A stretch of 64,000 nucleotides of DNA from Chlorobiaceae bacterium (GTDB taxonomy: Bacteria; Bacteroidota; Chlorobiia; Chlorobiales; Chlorobiaceae). The position numbers and the translations under genes are program-made. Shown one piece after another: positions 47,568 through 57,169 of the stretch. The stretch is from positions 62,001 to 126,000 of the forward strand of contig JABDHK010000004.1 of NCBI GenBank assembly GCA_012972835.1, in the 5' to 3' direction. The first letter of the stretch is position 1. Every line of letters begins with the position of its first letter. Below the pieces are notes generated by a model. The model did not search any database and was not told the DNA's origin. It saw only the letters and a list, made by a program, of their open reading frames with translations.

Positions 47568-48908
47568 CTAATGCTGAACAACGCCATGCTCAGGCCTTCC
47601 TATCAGTGTTGCTGATGTAGCAGAGCTGATGAGTACGTTCAACCGGTCACCTGCCTGATAATGTTCACGCTCAAAAACAACAACCCGATTGGTGTCCGTG
47701 CGGCCCATAAGCTGCTCTGAAGAGCGTCGGCTTTCTGATTCCGCAAGAACCTCGACAACCGTTCCAACCGTATCCTGATAGTGTTTGTCAGAAATGCTGT
47801 TCTGCAAGTCAATAATCTCCTGTAACCTTCTTTTTTTGACCGCCTCAGGGATATCATCTTCAAGAGTGCGCGCTGCAAGGGTTCCCGGTCTTTCTGAATA
47901 AAAAAACATGAAGGCTGAATCAAATCGTACAGCCGAGAGAAGTTCAAGCGTTGCCTGGTGGTCCTCTTCCTGCTCACCACAAAATCCAGCAATAATATCA
48001 GTTGACAGCGCAACACCGGGAATAACCGAACGAATCAATGCTATTTTTTCCCTGTACTCCTCGATAGTATGCCCCCGATTCATGAGATCAAGCATCCTTG
48101 ATGAGCCGGATTGCACTGGAAGATGAATATGGTTGCAGATGTTTCGTCGCTCTGCAATAGTTCGCACAAGCGCCTCGGAAATATCTTTAGGATGGGAAGT
48201 GGTAAACCGGATTCTTGCCATGGGTGCCTCAGAACTCACTGCGTCAAGGAGATCGGCAAAATTATGACCATCTTCTGGATCACTGTAGGAATTGACATTC
48301 TGTCCGATAAGGGTAATCTCCCTGTATCCCGAAGCCACAAGTTTCTGGACTTCAACAATGACCGATTTAAACGGATGGCTTCGTTCTCGACCGCGGGTAA
48401 AGGGCACTACACAAAAGGCACACATATTGTTGCACCCCCTCATGACCGGCACAACAGCACTTATCAATCCCTCTCTGACAGGATCAATCCCTTCATAGGT
48501 TTCAGCGGCATTGAACTCCAGGGAGGCAAGTCTGATTCCTGCTCGAGCCTGCTCAATAACCAATGGAAGGGTACGATAGGTATCAGGGCCTGCAAGAAAA
48601 TCAATAGCTGGTGACATGGTAAACATCTCCTCCCTCTGGAACTGCGGCACACAGCCAGCAACACCGACAATCAGACCTTTATCTCTTTTTTTCATTCCTT
48701 GAAGGTGCTGCAGATAGTGCTCAATACGATCAACAGCATTTTCCCGGACAGCACAGGTGTTGAGCAGAATAATTCCCGCATCATTTTCATTTTCCGCAGG
48801 GTGATACCCTTCACGCTGCAGCAGCGATGTTATGATTGCTGAATCAGCCTGATTCATCTGGCATCCGAACGTATGGATATAAAATGCCTTACTTCCCTCT
48901 CTCCTCAT
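47568..48908 (-). CDS. miaB: tRNA-2-methylthio-N6-dimethylallyladenosine synthase
   Basis: Radical-SAM methylthiotransferase acting on A37 of tRNAs. N-terminal cluster cysteines in HTFGCQMN and NTCAVRENA, the radical-SAM CxxxCxxC in [17 protein letters not shown], and a C-terminal TRAM domain. 446 residues from the ATG at 48908; an in-frame TTG two codons upstream (48914) lies better spaced from an AGGA and may be used. The open frame reaches further up only by chance. Confidence 0.94.
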   Translation of the reverse strand: MRREGSKAFYIHTFGCQMNQADSAIITSLLQREGYHPAENENDAGIILLNTCAVRENAVDRIEHYLQHLQGMKKRDKGLIVGVAGCVPQFQREEMFTMSPAIDFLAGPDTYRTLPLVIEQARAGIRLASLEFNAAETYEGIDPVREGLISAVVPVMRGCNNMCAFCVVPFTRGRERSHPFKSVIVEVQKLVASGYREITLIGQNVNSYSDPEDGHNFADLLDAVSSEAPMARIRFTTSHPKDISEALVRTIAERRNICNHIHLPVQSGSSRMLDLMNRGHTIEEYREKIALIRSVIPGVALSTDIIAGFCGEQEEDHQATLELLSAVRFDSAFMFFYSERPGTLAARTLEDDIPEAVKKRRLQEIIDLQNSISDKHYQDTVGTVVEVLAESESRRSSEQLMGRTDTNRVVVFEREHYQAGDRLNVLISSATSATLIGRPEHGVVQH

Positions 48909-49125
48909 GATCAATGTTATTTTTTCCTGTAATGTAATGTTTGTTACCCACAACATGCCGGGCAACATAAATCAAGAAAAGTCCGGCAAGTGAAAGTTGA
49001 AAAAGGGGAAAAGGTCCGACATCGAAGAGTACCGGCATTGAAGACAGATGCTTAGGATGATTAAAAACAACAACGGGGCACATCAATGCCCCCCGCGTCG
49101 TTTGATCTTTTTCAGCTCCGGACAT
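48889..49125 (-). CDS. Possible small single-helix membrane protein
   Basis: 78 codons beginning [12 protein letters not shown], filling the gap between nifU and miaB and overlapping the miaB start by 20 bases. One hydrophobic helix ([20 protein letters not shown]) with a basic end. A GAGGG stands just before the ATG, close to the nifU stop, so it could be translated by coupling. No family recognised. Confidence 0.4.
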   Translation of the reverse strand: MSGAEKDQTTRGALMCPVVVFNHPKHLSSMPVLFDVGPFPLFQLSLAGLFLIYVARHVVGNKHYITGKNNIDHEERGK

Positions 49126-49130
49126 TACCC

Positions 49131-49742
49131 TCAAACACCGAAATGTATATGCTTGAATTTTTCAAGAAGTACTTCAGCTTCATCCTTACATTGACCGCAA
49201 ACCGTACCAAGCTTGGTGCGCTCCTGCAGTTCAAAATAAGAACGGGCACCTTCAAGCACAGCATCCTCAATATCGTGATCGGTGATACTCATGCACTGGC
49301 ATATCACCTTGGCCTGCTCCTTCTTAACCTTGTCCTCCTGACCGTTGCGAATATAGTAATTATTAATGGCAGCCCTCAAGGCCTTATCACCAAGCACGGA
49401 ACAGTGAATTTTGTGATCCGGCAATCCTCCGAGTGCCTGTGCTACCTCTTTGGGAGAGATATGAAATGCCTGGTCAAGCGTCCGGCCTTTGACCATTTCA
49501 GAAAGAATTGAGGTGCTGGCAATGGCACTTGCGCAACCATAGGTTTTCCACTGACAGTCAGTGATCACCTCTTTTTCCTTATCTACCTTTATCACCACCA
49601 TCATCTGATCCCCACACTGCAGGTTTCCTTCCATACCAACACCATCGAACTCGTCAGTATTCTCTCCCTGAAGAATATTTTTCGGGTTCATGAAGTGTTC
49701 CTTCAATGTTTCACTATATGCCCATTCACCTGCTTGCAGCAT
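49131..49742 (-). CDS. nifU: Iron-sulfur cluster scaffold NifU (IscU domain plus [2Fe-2S] domain)
   Basis: 203 residues. The N-terminal IscU-type domain has the three assembly cysteines C43, C70 and C114 (LQCGD, YGCASA, HCSVLGDKALRAAI). A Bfd-like [2Fe-2S] domain follows with C148, C150, C182 and C185. The C-terminal Nfu domain of full NifU is absent, so it is the short form. It receives sulfur from the desulfurase encoded just upstream, whose 3' end overlaps by 17 bp. Probably the general Fe-S system rather than nitrogenase-specific, since no nif structural gene is near. Confidence 0.92.
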   Translation of the reverse strand: MLQAGEWAYSETLKEHFMNPKNILQGENTDEFDGVGMEGNLQCGDQMMVVIKVDKEKEVITDCQWKTYGCASAIASTSILSEMVKGRTLDQAFHISPKEVAQALGGLPDHKIHCSVLGDKALRAAINNYYIRNGQEDKVKKEQAKVICQCMSITDHDIEDAVLEGARSYFELQERTKLGTVCGQCKDEAEVLLEKFKHIHFGV

Positions 49743-50931
49743 GCAATCCTCCTTTTATATAAGCCGTTGACATGTTTCTGATTCTTTCAATTATCCGTGG
49801 TAAAACATCAAGAAGATAGTCCACCTCCTCTCTTGAACTTTCCCGACCCATACTGAAGCGTATTGATCCATGGGCAAGTTCAGCATCTACACCAGTCGCA
49901 AGCAACACATGCGAAGGGTCAAGAGATCCAGATGCACAAGCTGATCCAGTAGAGACCGCAATACCTTCAATATCGAGGTAAAGCAGGATAGCCTCGCCCT
50001 CCACACCAGTAAATGAGACGTTGAGGGTACTGGCAAGTGAATCCGTAGGGTGGCCGTTAAAATGAATATCATCAATACGCTCTTCTATCCCATTTCGGAG
50101 TATATGCTTCAACTCAAGCAACCGCTCCTCCTCTTCCGGCATTTCAAACGCTCTCATTTCAACAGCTTTTCCAAGGCCGAGAATACCGAGGGTATTTTCG
50201 GTACCTGCACGCCGTCCAAGCTCCTGATGACCACCCCTGATTAATGGGCAGTAAGGAACTCCTTTTTTTACAAACAGAGCGCCAATACCTTTGGGGCCAT
50301 ATATCTTATGAGCTGACATGGTAAGAAAATCCACACCGAGCGACCGAACATCAACAGGAAGCTTTCCTACTGCCTGCACAGCATCAGTATGCATTAATGC
50401 ACCACGTTCATGCACCATTTTTGCTATCGTTTCAATATCCTGAATGGTGCCGATCTCATTGTTTGCCATCATAACCGAGACCAGACCCACATCATCGCCA
50501 AGCAGCCCGGCAAGTTGATCGAGATCGATTTTCCCATACTTGTCAACATTAAGATACTTTACCCGCACACCCCGATGCCCAAGACATTCAGAGGTCTCAA
50601 GAACACAGGGATGTTCAATTTTAGTGGTAATAATTGAACTGCGCATTTTCGAACCTGGAATGCACTGGCTCGAACCACAGACAAAAAGAGAGAGTACGGT
50701 ATTGTTGGCTTCAGAACCGCTACCGACAAAGATAATTTCCTTCTCGTTTGCCCCGATGAAATGAGCAACTTTCCGGCGGGCATCCTCAACATTTGCCCTT
50801 GCTTCACGTCCAAACGCATGCATGCTGGAAGGATTGCCAAACATCTCCATTGCCGCAATCATCTCCTTTTTGACTTCAGGATGCAGAGGTGTCGTGGCAT
50901 TATTATCAAAATAAACCTTCATGTCTGCCAT
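49726..50931 (-). CDS. nifS: Cysteine desulfurase
   Basis: PLP enzyme that removes sulfur from cysteine as a persulfide for cluster assembly. 401 residues: MKVYFDNNATTPLHPEV at the start (M1 or M4), PLP lysine K209 in SAHKIYGPKG, and the persulfide cysteine C332 in STGSACASG, the group I (NifS/IscS) loop. Translationally coupled to nifU by a 17-bp overlap. Confidence 0.95.
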   Translation of the reverse strand: MADMKVYFDNNATTPLHPEVKKEMIAAMEMFGNPSSMHAFGREARANVEDARRKVAHFIGANEKEIIFVGSGSEANNTVLSLFVCGSSQCIPGSKMRSSIITTKIEHPCVLETSECLGHRGVRVKYLNVDKYGKIDLDQLAGLLGDDVGLVSVMMANNEIGTIQDIETIAKMVHERGALMHTDAVQAVGKLPVDVRSLGVDFLTMSAHKIYGPKGIGALFVKKGVPYCPLIRGGHQELGRRAGTENTLGILGLGKAVEMRAFEMPEEEERLLELKHILRNGIEERIDDIHFNGHPTDSLASTLNVSFTGVEGEAILLYLDIEGIAVSTGSACASGSLDPSHVLLATGVDAELAHGSIRFSMGRESSREEVDYLLDVLPRIIERIRNMSTAYIKGGLHAASR

Positions 50932-51205
50932 AATACTTTCAATATTCTTGGTTTCGGCTTATGCCATTGTTTATAAACTTATTACAAGTTACTATGCTTC
51001 GAAAAGCGATGTTTACAACTAACCTTCACCTTAAACAACAACTGCCATATCTCAACATTTTTTCCGGTACTAAACCTCTTCCTGCGTTAAAATCTTATGT
51101 ATAACGATCAATATGCATTAAGAAATGCTTAAACAAGACTATTAATTCCACTAAGAAGACTTAATTTATCTTATTTATTTCAAAAACACTATAAAGTTTC
51201 CAAAA
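50932..51205. other. AT-rich intergenic region upstream of nifS
   Basis: About 270 AT-rich bases between the nifS start and the end of the RodZ-like gene. It should contain the nifS-nifU promoter. No IscR-like or other clear operator was identified by eye. Confidence 0.4.
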
Positions 51206-52189
51206 TCAATTAATAATAAGAGTACGGTCTGCAGATGGAGGAAGTTTTTTACCGTTAAGATACAGCTCAACATATTTCGGACGACCGATATTAACCCATA
51301 ACTTGTTGCGAGCCTCGAAACGCAGCACCTCACCGTTTTTAAACTGTCCACCAGGATAGACCCTTGCACTGTCATCAGCAATAACCTTAACCCATGAATA
51401 ATCATCTATCACATGAACAACCAGCACCTTTTGATAGGGAGAAGATTTTGACACTGGCAAAAAAGAAACATGTTTTGCCCACTCCCTATAGCTTGTGCCA
51501 TTGGCAGAAACTTCGGATAGTGCTGGAACGGTAGGTGGCTTAGACGAAGCAGCTGGAGCGGCAGGTGTAACAGCAGCAACTGCAGAATCAACGTGAGCTG
51601 GAGAGGGGTGCTCCGAAGGCACCGATGCAACGTTTGAAGGAGATTTATCCCCTCCAGAAATCACAAGAGAGTCTACAATCGGTTCAGCAACAGCAACAGT
51701 ATCCTCTATAGTTGTGGATGGCAATGGCACAGGAGCAGAAGAGTGCTGAGCAGAAAAGAGCCCGGTACCGTTACTATAAACAAGGGCCAGGCCGGCAAGC
51801 ACAATGACCACACTACCAATTTTCCACACCAACGAAAGCAGTGGAGGCCGAAACCTCACATCACTCTTCGGTCGTTTTTCCCTCACGGAGTTTCCGTCGC
51901 CGGCAACGTCTCGCTTAAGTGAGTTGGAGAGCTGCAGCTCCTTGCGGCATTGTTCAAGCGTTTCCTCCTCTCCAACACCCATCAGGAGTGCATATTCCTT
52001 GATAAAGGTGAAAATATATACCTTAGGCAGAAAACTGAAATCCCCGCCCTCAATTTTTTCAAGATAACCCTTTGGAACTGTAATCTGCCGGCTGACATCC
52101 TCAAGGGAAAGCTCTCTCTCCTTTCTGGCATGCTTCAACTGCGTTACAAGACGCTCCAATGCTGCGCTACTTGATACCAATTCATTCAT
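51206..52189 (-). CDS. RodZ-like membrane protein (HTH_25 plus DUF4115)
   Basis: 327 residues from MNELVSSS at 52189. N-terminal HTH (LKHARKERELSLEDVSRQ... PKGYLEKIEGGDF), a single membrane helix at about 128-145 (IGSVVIVLAGLALVYS), a Pro/Ala/Ser-rich linker and a C-terminal DUF4115 domain (SWVKVIADDSARVYPGGQ). RodZ links MreB filaments to the cell-wall machinery and influences cell shape. The periplasmic linker here is long. It is followed by its own intergenic region. Confidence 0.85.
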   Translation of the reverse strand: MNELVSSSAALERLVTQLKHARKERELSLEDVSRQITVPKGYLEKIEGGDFSFLPKVYIFTFIKEYALLMGVGEEETLEQCRKELQLSNSLKRDVAGDGNSVREKRPKSDVRFRPPLLSLVWKIGSVVIVLAGLALVYSNGTGLFSAQHSSAPVPLPSTTIEDTVAVAEPIVDSLVISGGDKSPSNVASVPSEHPSPAHVDSAVAAVTPAAPAASSKPPTVPALSEVSANGTSYREWAKHVSFLPVSKSSPYQKVLVVHVIDDYSWVKVIADDSARVYPGGQFKNGEVLRFEARNKLWVNIGRPKYVELYLNGKKLPPSADRTLIIN

Positions 52190-52274
52190 AAAAAACAATC
52201 CTACTCACAATAACACATTGAAATAATAAATATTACCGTCTTATAAATCTACAAAAAAACTCATTTATCCCAGC

Positions 52275-54353
52275 TTAATCAAGCCCGTAAGAGGAAATAT
52301 TCATCCATATTTCGCGCCCATCTGCTGAGTTTGTACCAAGTGAAAACAATGCATCCGATCCAGAAACCGTTCTCTCCATCTCTTGTCCGATCTGTTGTCG
52401 CAGTCGTTCAAGCTCAGCCCCGCTGTAGTTTTTCCACAACAGAAAAACCCTGTCACGCGGAAAAAAAAGTTTCTGCAGCCGAGCCCCCATAACATTATCC
52501 AAACGATAAAAAACAATACGCGAAAGGGCGGTATCCGGAAAAGGATGCTCCGTCAACAGGGAAAACTCTGTAACCGTGTGCAAAAATGAATATCTTTTTT
52601 CAGGAAGAGAGTGATTATCAATACTCAGAATATGGTAGGGAAACAGAGTGTTGCTAATAACAACAAGATGTTTGTAGCTGCCGAGCGATCCGGCAAGCGG
52701 TTCATACAACGCTTTTCTAAACCATTCCCGTTCTTTATCACTATCCTGACTATCGGGTGAGCTTGAAACAAGCTCACGCCTGATTGCATCTATTTTTGAA
52801 CCAGGCGTATTGAGGGAATCAAAACAAACTCCACTTCTGGCTATCTGTAACTGGCTTCTTCCAATAAGCATGACACCACAAAGAGAGTCTGATAGAAGCG
52901 GCTTTATTATTGCCTGATCCTCCTTCAAAGAGGCCTGAACCGTGCGCAGTGTTATCGGTATAAGCTGGATGGCTTCAGCTGCCACCGGGTTGATAACCCT
53001 CACCTCTGGAAGAAGCTCAATCAATCGGCCTCTTTTGATGTTAAGTGCCTGGTCAGCACTCCTGTTTTTTTCATATCCTTCGGCATGAATAAAAATATCG
53101 GCCTTCCTCTGAAGAAGCCCTGAAATTTCATGCAGCAATTGAGCGATTTCAGCTTCAAGAGCTTCATGACCTTTTCCAAGGCTGAAGCTTTTTCTATAAA
53201 TCTGCAATGAACGCCGCAGATCAAGATTATCGGTTTGTTCTCCAGCATCAAAAAGCTCAAAAATTCTTGATCTTTCAAGCAGCAAACCAGTCAGACGCCG
53301 TTCAGATTTTTTTTCAAGCTGCAGAAGCTCGTTTGATGGATAAGGAGGCGCGAAATATCTGCTGAACGAAAACCCCTGCTGCAGAGCGTTAATCCGCTCC
53401 TCCCCTTTAAGCGACTTGCTCCCGGCAAGCAAGAAAAGAGAGGTGGCCTGGGCATACTGCATATTGTTCATGCGAAAATATTCTGCAGCCTCACGAAAAG
53501 GATCTGGCTTCCGAACAATAACGGCATTTGACTCAAGACTAAGTATCTTTACAAGCAAGGGGTTCCCCAGCTTCTCGGCAAGAGCGAGTGCCTTGAACAG
53601 AAAAAAGCTGGCATTTCTGCGATGTTTTTCAAGAAGCTGAAGACTTTGTGATGCAACCCTGAGAGCTTGAATTCTCTGCTCAATAGCGCCATCCATCGCA
53701 AAAACATGTCCCGACTCGGCAGCAATCTTCCCTGCAAGCAGTTCAGTCTTTTCAATGCCGAGTTCAGGCCGTGCCACCTTGCACCGCAGAAGACCCGCAT
53801 AAGCTGTAATTTTCGTAACCGGATCACGGGCCTCACCCGATAGATGGCGATATATTCTTGCAGCCTTCTGAAAATCACCACCTCTCTGGTACAGAGAAGC
53901 CATTTGTAACCGCAGTGCAGGAGATGGATCAATTATGTGTTCAAGAGAAGCCGCAGCTGCCCCGAAACTGCCCAATTCGCACAACAATGTTGCTTTATCG
54001 GTAAAAAGAGCATGACGAAGTGAATCTGGCAAGCTCTTCTTTGGCAGTTTTTCAAGGCGAGCTGTAGTGTTAAGCGCTGCATAATACTCACCTGTCAAAC
54101 CTTCAATGATCCTTTTCTCATTCAGTGCCTTGACAACCCATGGAGAGGCTCTATTGAGAGTATCAAGGGCAAGCGCCCTGTTATAGAGGTTAAGTGCTTT
54201 CAGATAGTCGCCGCGACTGCTGAAGGATGATGCTTGTTTATAAAGCGGCTCAAGTGATTCTTGAGGTTTACTATCAGTAGTACAGCCTGAAAAAAGAAAA
54301 TAAAGACCAAGAAGAACCATTCCTGACGGAACCCCCCGGAATTGAATTTTCAT
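52275..54353 (-). CDS. TPR-type lipoprotein with a CHAT-like C-terminal domain
   Basis: 692 residues. Lipobox LFSGC with C24 predicts lipidation. Residues from about 30 to 420 are helical repeats, TPR-like near the start (YKQASSFSSRGDYLKALNLYNRALAL). The last 250 residues resemble a CHAT caspase-like domain: WFRKALYEPLAGSL, a HLVVISNTLFPYHIL strand-and-helix and YSFLHTVTEFSLL. The usual His-Cys catalytic pair of active CHAT peptidases is not obvious, so it may be a non-catalytic or unusual form. Its function is unknown. Confidence 0.65.
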   Translation of the reverse strand: MKIQFRGVPSGMVLLGLYFLFSGCTTDSKPQESLEPLYKQASSFSSRGDYLKALNLYNRALALDTLNRASPWVVKALNEKRIIEGLTGEYYAALNTTARLEKLPKKSLPDSLRHALFTDKATLLCELGSFGAAAASLEHIIDPSPALRLQMASLYQRGGDFQKAARIYRHLSGEARDPVTKITAYAGLLRCKVARPELGIEKTELLAGKIAAESGHVFAMDGAIEQRIQALRVASQSLQLLEKHRRNASFFLFKALALAEKLGNPLLVKILSLESNAVIVRKPDPFREAAEYFRMNNMQYAQATSLFLLAGSKSLKGEERINALQQGFSFSRYFAPPYPSNELLQLEKKSERRLTGLLLERSRIFELFDAGEQTDNLDLRRSLQIYRKSFSLGKGHEALEAEIAQLLHEISGLLQRKADIFIHAEGYEKNRSADQALNIKRGRLIELLPEVRVINPVAAEAIQLIPITLRTVQASLKEDQAIIKPLLSDSLCGVMLIGRSQLQIARSGVCFDSLNTPGSKIDAIRRELVSSSPDSQDSDKEREWFRKALYEPLAGSLGSYKHLVVISNTLFPYHILSIDNHSLPEKRYSFLHTVTEFSLLTEHPFPDTALSRIVFYRLDNVMGARLQKLFFPRDRVFLLWKNYSGAELERLRQQIGQEMERTVSGSDALFSLGTNSADGREIWMNISSYGLD

Positions 54354-54602
54354 GACACAGAGCCTCCAGCTCCAAAAATAGCATTGAGTTTATAGTGTAT
54401 TTTACCTATAAATCAGGCGCAAATCAAGAGGTGTCTTATATGCAACGGTAAAAAGTAAAAAAAGAGGGTGACTCTTGCAGCTATCAGAACAATACGGAAA
54501 TATCAGTAAAAGATCGTTAACTTATTACCAAAAGCGAAAGTTTTATCTCTCTCCCGAATTGTTCAAAGACTCTCCCTGATTTTTTTCTGTTGTAAACCCT
54601 TT
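54354..54602. promoter_or_regulatory. Divergent intergenic region (lipoprotein / metal permease)
   Basis: Some 250 bases between two outward-facing genes. Contains promoters for both by position; no metal-responsive palindrome was evident. Confidence 0.35.
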
Positions 54603-55679
54603 ATGAAAGTGATCCTTGATACACTGCACAGCGTACTTCAATCATCCTGGAGTATGCTTCTTGAATCAGCCCCATTTGTTCTGCTTGGTTTTTTTATTGC
54701 CGGACTGCTGAGAGCTTTTCTTCCTGAAAATTTTGTTGCAGAACATCTTGGTAAAAATGGAATAAAGAGCATACTGAAAGCAGCAGCATTCGGCATTCCA
54801 ATTCCTTTATGCAGTTGCGGCGTTCTGCCTGCTGCCGCAGGCTTGAAAAAACAGGGAGCAGGAAAAGGCGCCGTGACAGCTTTTTTAATCTCTACACCTG
54901 AAACCGGGGTGGACTCCATCGCACTCTCCTTTGCTCTGCTTGATCCCCTCTTGGCGGTTCTCAGGCCTGTGATAGCTTTTTTTACCGCTGTTGCGGCTGG
55001 CATAGCGGTCTCTCTTTCAGAAAGCAGAAACATGGAGACCGATACAGAGGAGAACAAATCGGTATCAGCTCCGGTTTCAACCTGCGGCTCCTCATGCTGC
55101 TGCGCTTCAAAACCGCAAGCAAAGCAATCAATTATCGGCAGATTGAGAGCCGGGATGCATTTTGCCTTCAGCGAACTCCTGAAAGATATCGGCCCCTGGT
55201 TTTTCATGGGCATTATACTCTCCGGCCTGATTTCAGTGTTTATCTCCCCTGAACTGATCAGTCGATACTTTTCAAACGAATACCTCTCCATGGCCCTGAT
55301 GCTCGCTCTATCCGTACCGCTTAACGTTTGCGCAACCGCCTCAACCCCGATTGCAGCAGCACTTGCCCTTAAAGGAATTTCTCCAGGAGCAGCCCTTGTT
55401 TTTCTTCTTGCAGGCCCGGCAACCAACGCAGCATCACTGACCGTGATCTTTCAAATGCTCGGCAAAAAAGCCTCTCTGATCTATCTGTCAGTCATTGCGG
55501 TCATGGCATTCCTCTCCGGTATTGCGGTAAATGCCTTATACGCTTATCTGCACATTGATATCACCAACTGGATACGCGTCGGTTCCCATCAGGAGTGCGG
55601 TATGTTTGAAATCTTATCAGCAGTTGTACTTATCGCTCTGGTACTGAAATCCTTTGTCCCGGAAAAACATAAGGCCTGA
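54603..55679 (+). CDS. Permease of the SO_0444/DUF318 type, probable Cu/Zn efflux
   Basis: 358 residues, about ten membrane helices in two halves. The half-domains carry the family motifs PIPLCSCGVLPAAAGLKKQG (66-85) and VPLNVCATASTPIAAALALK-like segment in the second half. Between them is a cytoplasmic loop with a cysteine cluster (TCGSSCCCAS, 160-169) that suggests metal binding, as in SO_0444-family Cu/Zn exporters. Related YraQ permeases have other substrates. It ends at a bidirectional terminator facing the cytochrome genes. Confidence 0.8.
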   Translation: MKVILDTLHSVLQSSWSMLLESAPFVLLGFFIAGLLRAFLPENFVAEHLGKNGIKSILKAAAFGIPIPLCSCGVLPAAAGLKKQGAGKGAVTAFLISTPETGVDSIALSFALLDPLLAVLRPVIAFFTAVAAGIAVSLSESRNMETDTEENKSVSAPVSTCGSSCCCASKPQAKQSIIGRLRAGMHFAFSELLKDIGPWFFMGIILSGLISVFISPELISRYFSNEYLSMALMLALSVPLNVCATASTPIAAALALKGISPGAALVFLLAGPATNAASLTVIFQMLGKKASLIYLSVIAVMAFLSGIAVNALYAYLHIDITNWIRVGSHQECGMFEILSAVVLIALVLKSFVPEKHKA

Positions 55680-55691
55680 AAAACAACCCCT

Positions 55692-55732
55692 AAACAGAAA
55701 AAGCTGCCTTTGACAAGCAGCTTTTTCTGTTT
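55692..55732. terminator. Bidirectional terminator between the permease and the Cyc2-like gene
   Basis: A perfect 16-bp stem (55692-55707 with 55717-55732) with a 9-base loop and A/T-rich ends on both sides. Confidence 0.9.
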
Positions 55733-55761
55733 AAATACAATTCTAACAACAGTAGCAATTA

Positions 55762-57018
55762 TTAAAATGCACTGTAAAGAACCAGAGTTGTCAAATTTTT
55801 TCCAGCGTCGGCTGTTGTATAGGTATCGCCAGAGTAGAAACTGTGATTCAACTGAAACTGAATATTTTTAGTCAACATATAGGCCAAACCGAGAGTAATT
55901 GCATTGTCCGCATCGGTGTCGCTTACACCTGTATTTGCTTTCCTGTAACCAGCTGCGAGAGCAAGTTTATCAGGAATCACTCCAAATAAAGCAGAGATTG
56001 TCCAGGCTTTGGCATCTCCATAAGTGTTGCCATTAAAAATATTCACCGGGTTCCCGTCGGTTGTTTTCGGTGCATTTCCATAGGTCGTGTAAAGCCCTAA
56101 TGGATATGCTCCAACTTTCCCCTGAGCCTGCAGATCTACCGCCCATGCATCGGCATGAGTAGTCGTTGTGACAATACTGTTATCCGCGGCTGTGCTCTTC
56201 ACATTTGATGTTCCTGTCCATATCTGAAACCCTCCACCAAGATCCCAGTCTCCAAGTGTTGGCGTAACCACACCTCTGAAGTAACTCATGGGCTTGCTGG
56301 ATCCAAAACTTCCCTGAGTAGGCACATAAGGTGTATAGTTCAAATAACCATACTTGTGATAGACAACAAAAGCCACTCCTGTTGCCGGTATCGCAGTTGG
56401 CAGATATTGCTGGGCAGAGGTTTCTCCGGCATGCTCAAGTGCCCGAGTAAACTCAACGGCACCGGTATTAAGCAACTCGAAACCATAGGCTGGACCCTGT
56501 GCAGACGTTGTAAATGGAATGGCACTCAGCGTAATGTCATCGACCGATGTTGTCATCGGCATTTTAAATTCTGATAAAATCTTCCCATCAGTAACATCTT
56601 GCGGTACAAAAGAGAGGCCTATCTCAAAGCCAATGTTCTTTGAAAGTCTTCCTCCAAGAGTCAGAAAAGCCTCATCAGGAAAAGATACCTGTCCGTCATT
56701 CGTCATTACATTAGGTGATGCACCATCAGTTTTCTGATAGCGAAGTTTACTGACAAATGAGGCGTTAAGCGTTGAGGGAAGCGAAAGATTGTCATCCTCT
56801 ATACGACCCTGCTTTCCAGTTCCAGTTTCAGCGTAAGCATGTAATTTGAAATTGCGACCAAAGGCATTAAGCAATGGAAATTGCTGGAAATGGCATACCG
56901 CACATGAATATCCAGTCTGGCGGGCAAAAACAGGTGTCGCATCTGCCTTTGGAACAGAACATAACAAGAACATTAACAAGCCGATGGCGACAAAAAAATG
57001 ACGTACTTTTAGGTTCAT
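55762..57018 (-). CDS. cyc2: Cyc2-like fused monoheme cytochrome c / outer-membrane porin
   Basis: 418 residues from the ATG at 57018. A signal peptide (hydrophobic to about residue 21) ends near ADA; next comes PVFARQTGYSCAVCHFQQFP, holding one c-type heme site (C27-C30-H31 by this numbering), then LNAFGRNFKLHAYA. The remaining 360 residues are alternating strands of an outer-membrane barrel ending in an aromatic residue (LYSAF). This layout and the FARQTG-C-CH-LN-FGR wording are those of Cyc2, the outer-membrane Fe(II) oxidase of iron oxidisers including some Chlorobium. The Fe(II) role is inference from family. A c5-like cytochrome gene lies 151 bp upstream on the same strand. Confidence 0.8.
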   Translation of the reverse strand: MNLKVRHFFVAIGLLMFLLCSVPKADATPVFARQTGYSCAVCHFQQFPLLNAFGRNFKLHAYAETGTGKQGRIEDDNLSLPSTLNASFVSKLRYQKTDGASPNVMTNDGQVSFPDEAFLTLGGRLSKNIGFEIGLSFVPQDVTDGKILSEFKMPMTTSVDDITLSAIPFTTSAQGPAYGFELLNTGAVEFTRALEHAGETSAQQYLPTAIPATGVAFVVYHKYGYLNYTPYVPTQGSFGSSKPMSYFRGVVTPTLGDWDLGGGFQIWTGTSNVKSTAADNSIVTTTTHADAWAVDLQAQGKVGAYPLGLYTTYGNAPKTTDGNPVNIFNGNTYGDAKAWTISALFGVIPDKLALAAGYRKANTGVSDTDADNAITLGLAYMLTKNIQFQLNHSFYSGDTYTTADAGKNLTTLVLYSAF

Positions 57019-57169
57019 GCTGCTTTTCGTTGTAATTGTTAGAAAAAGTGACAAATAAAAAATCTATCTGCCTGTAATTATTTAAAGCTTACAAATACTT
57101 ACATGGATGCAGCGCATCAAAGGCATGCGCAACATGTTGGAAGGAAATTCAAAAAATCAGGGAGAGATA

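Noticed and set aside
49131-50931. Nitrogenase gene cluster
   Set aside because: nifS and nifU are present but no nifHDK or other nif genes; they probably serve general iron-sulfur assembly.
54638-55426. 262-codon minus-strand open frame over the metal permease
   Set aside because: It mirrors the permease, whose membrane helices and motifs are clear on the plus strand.
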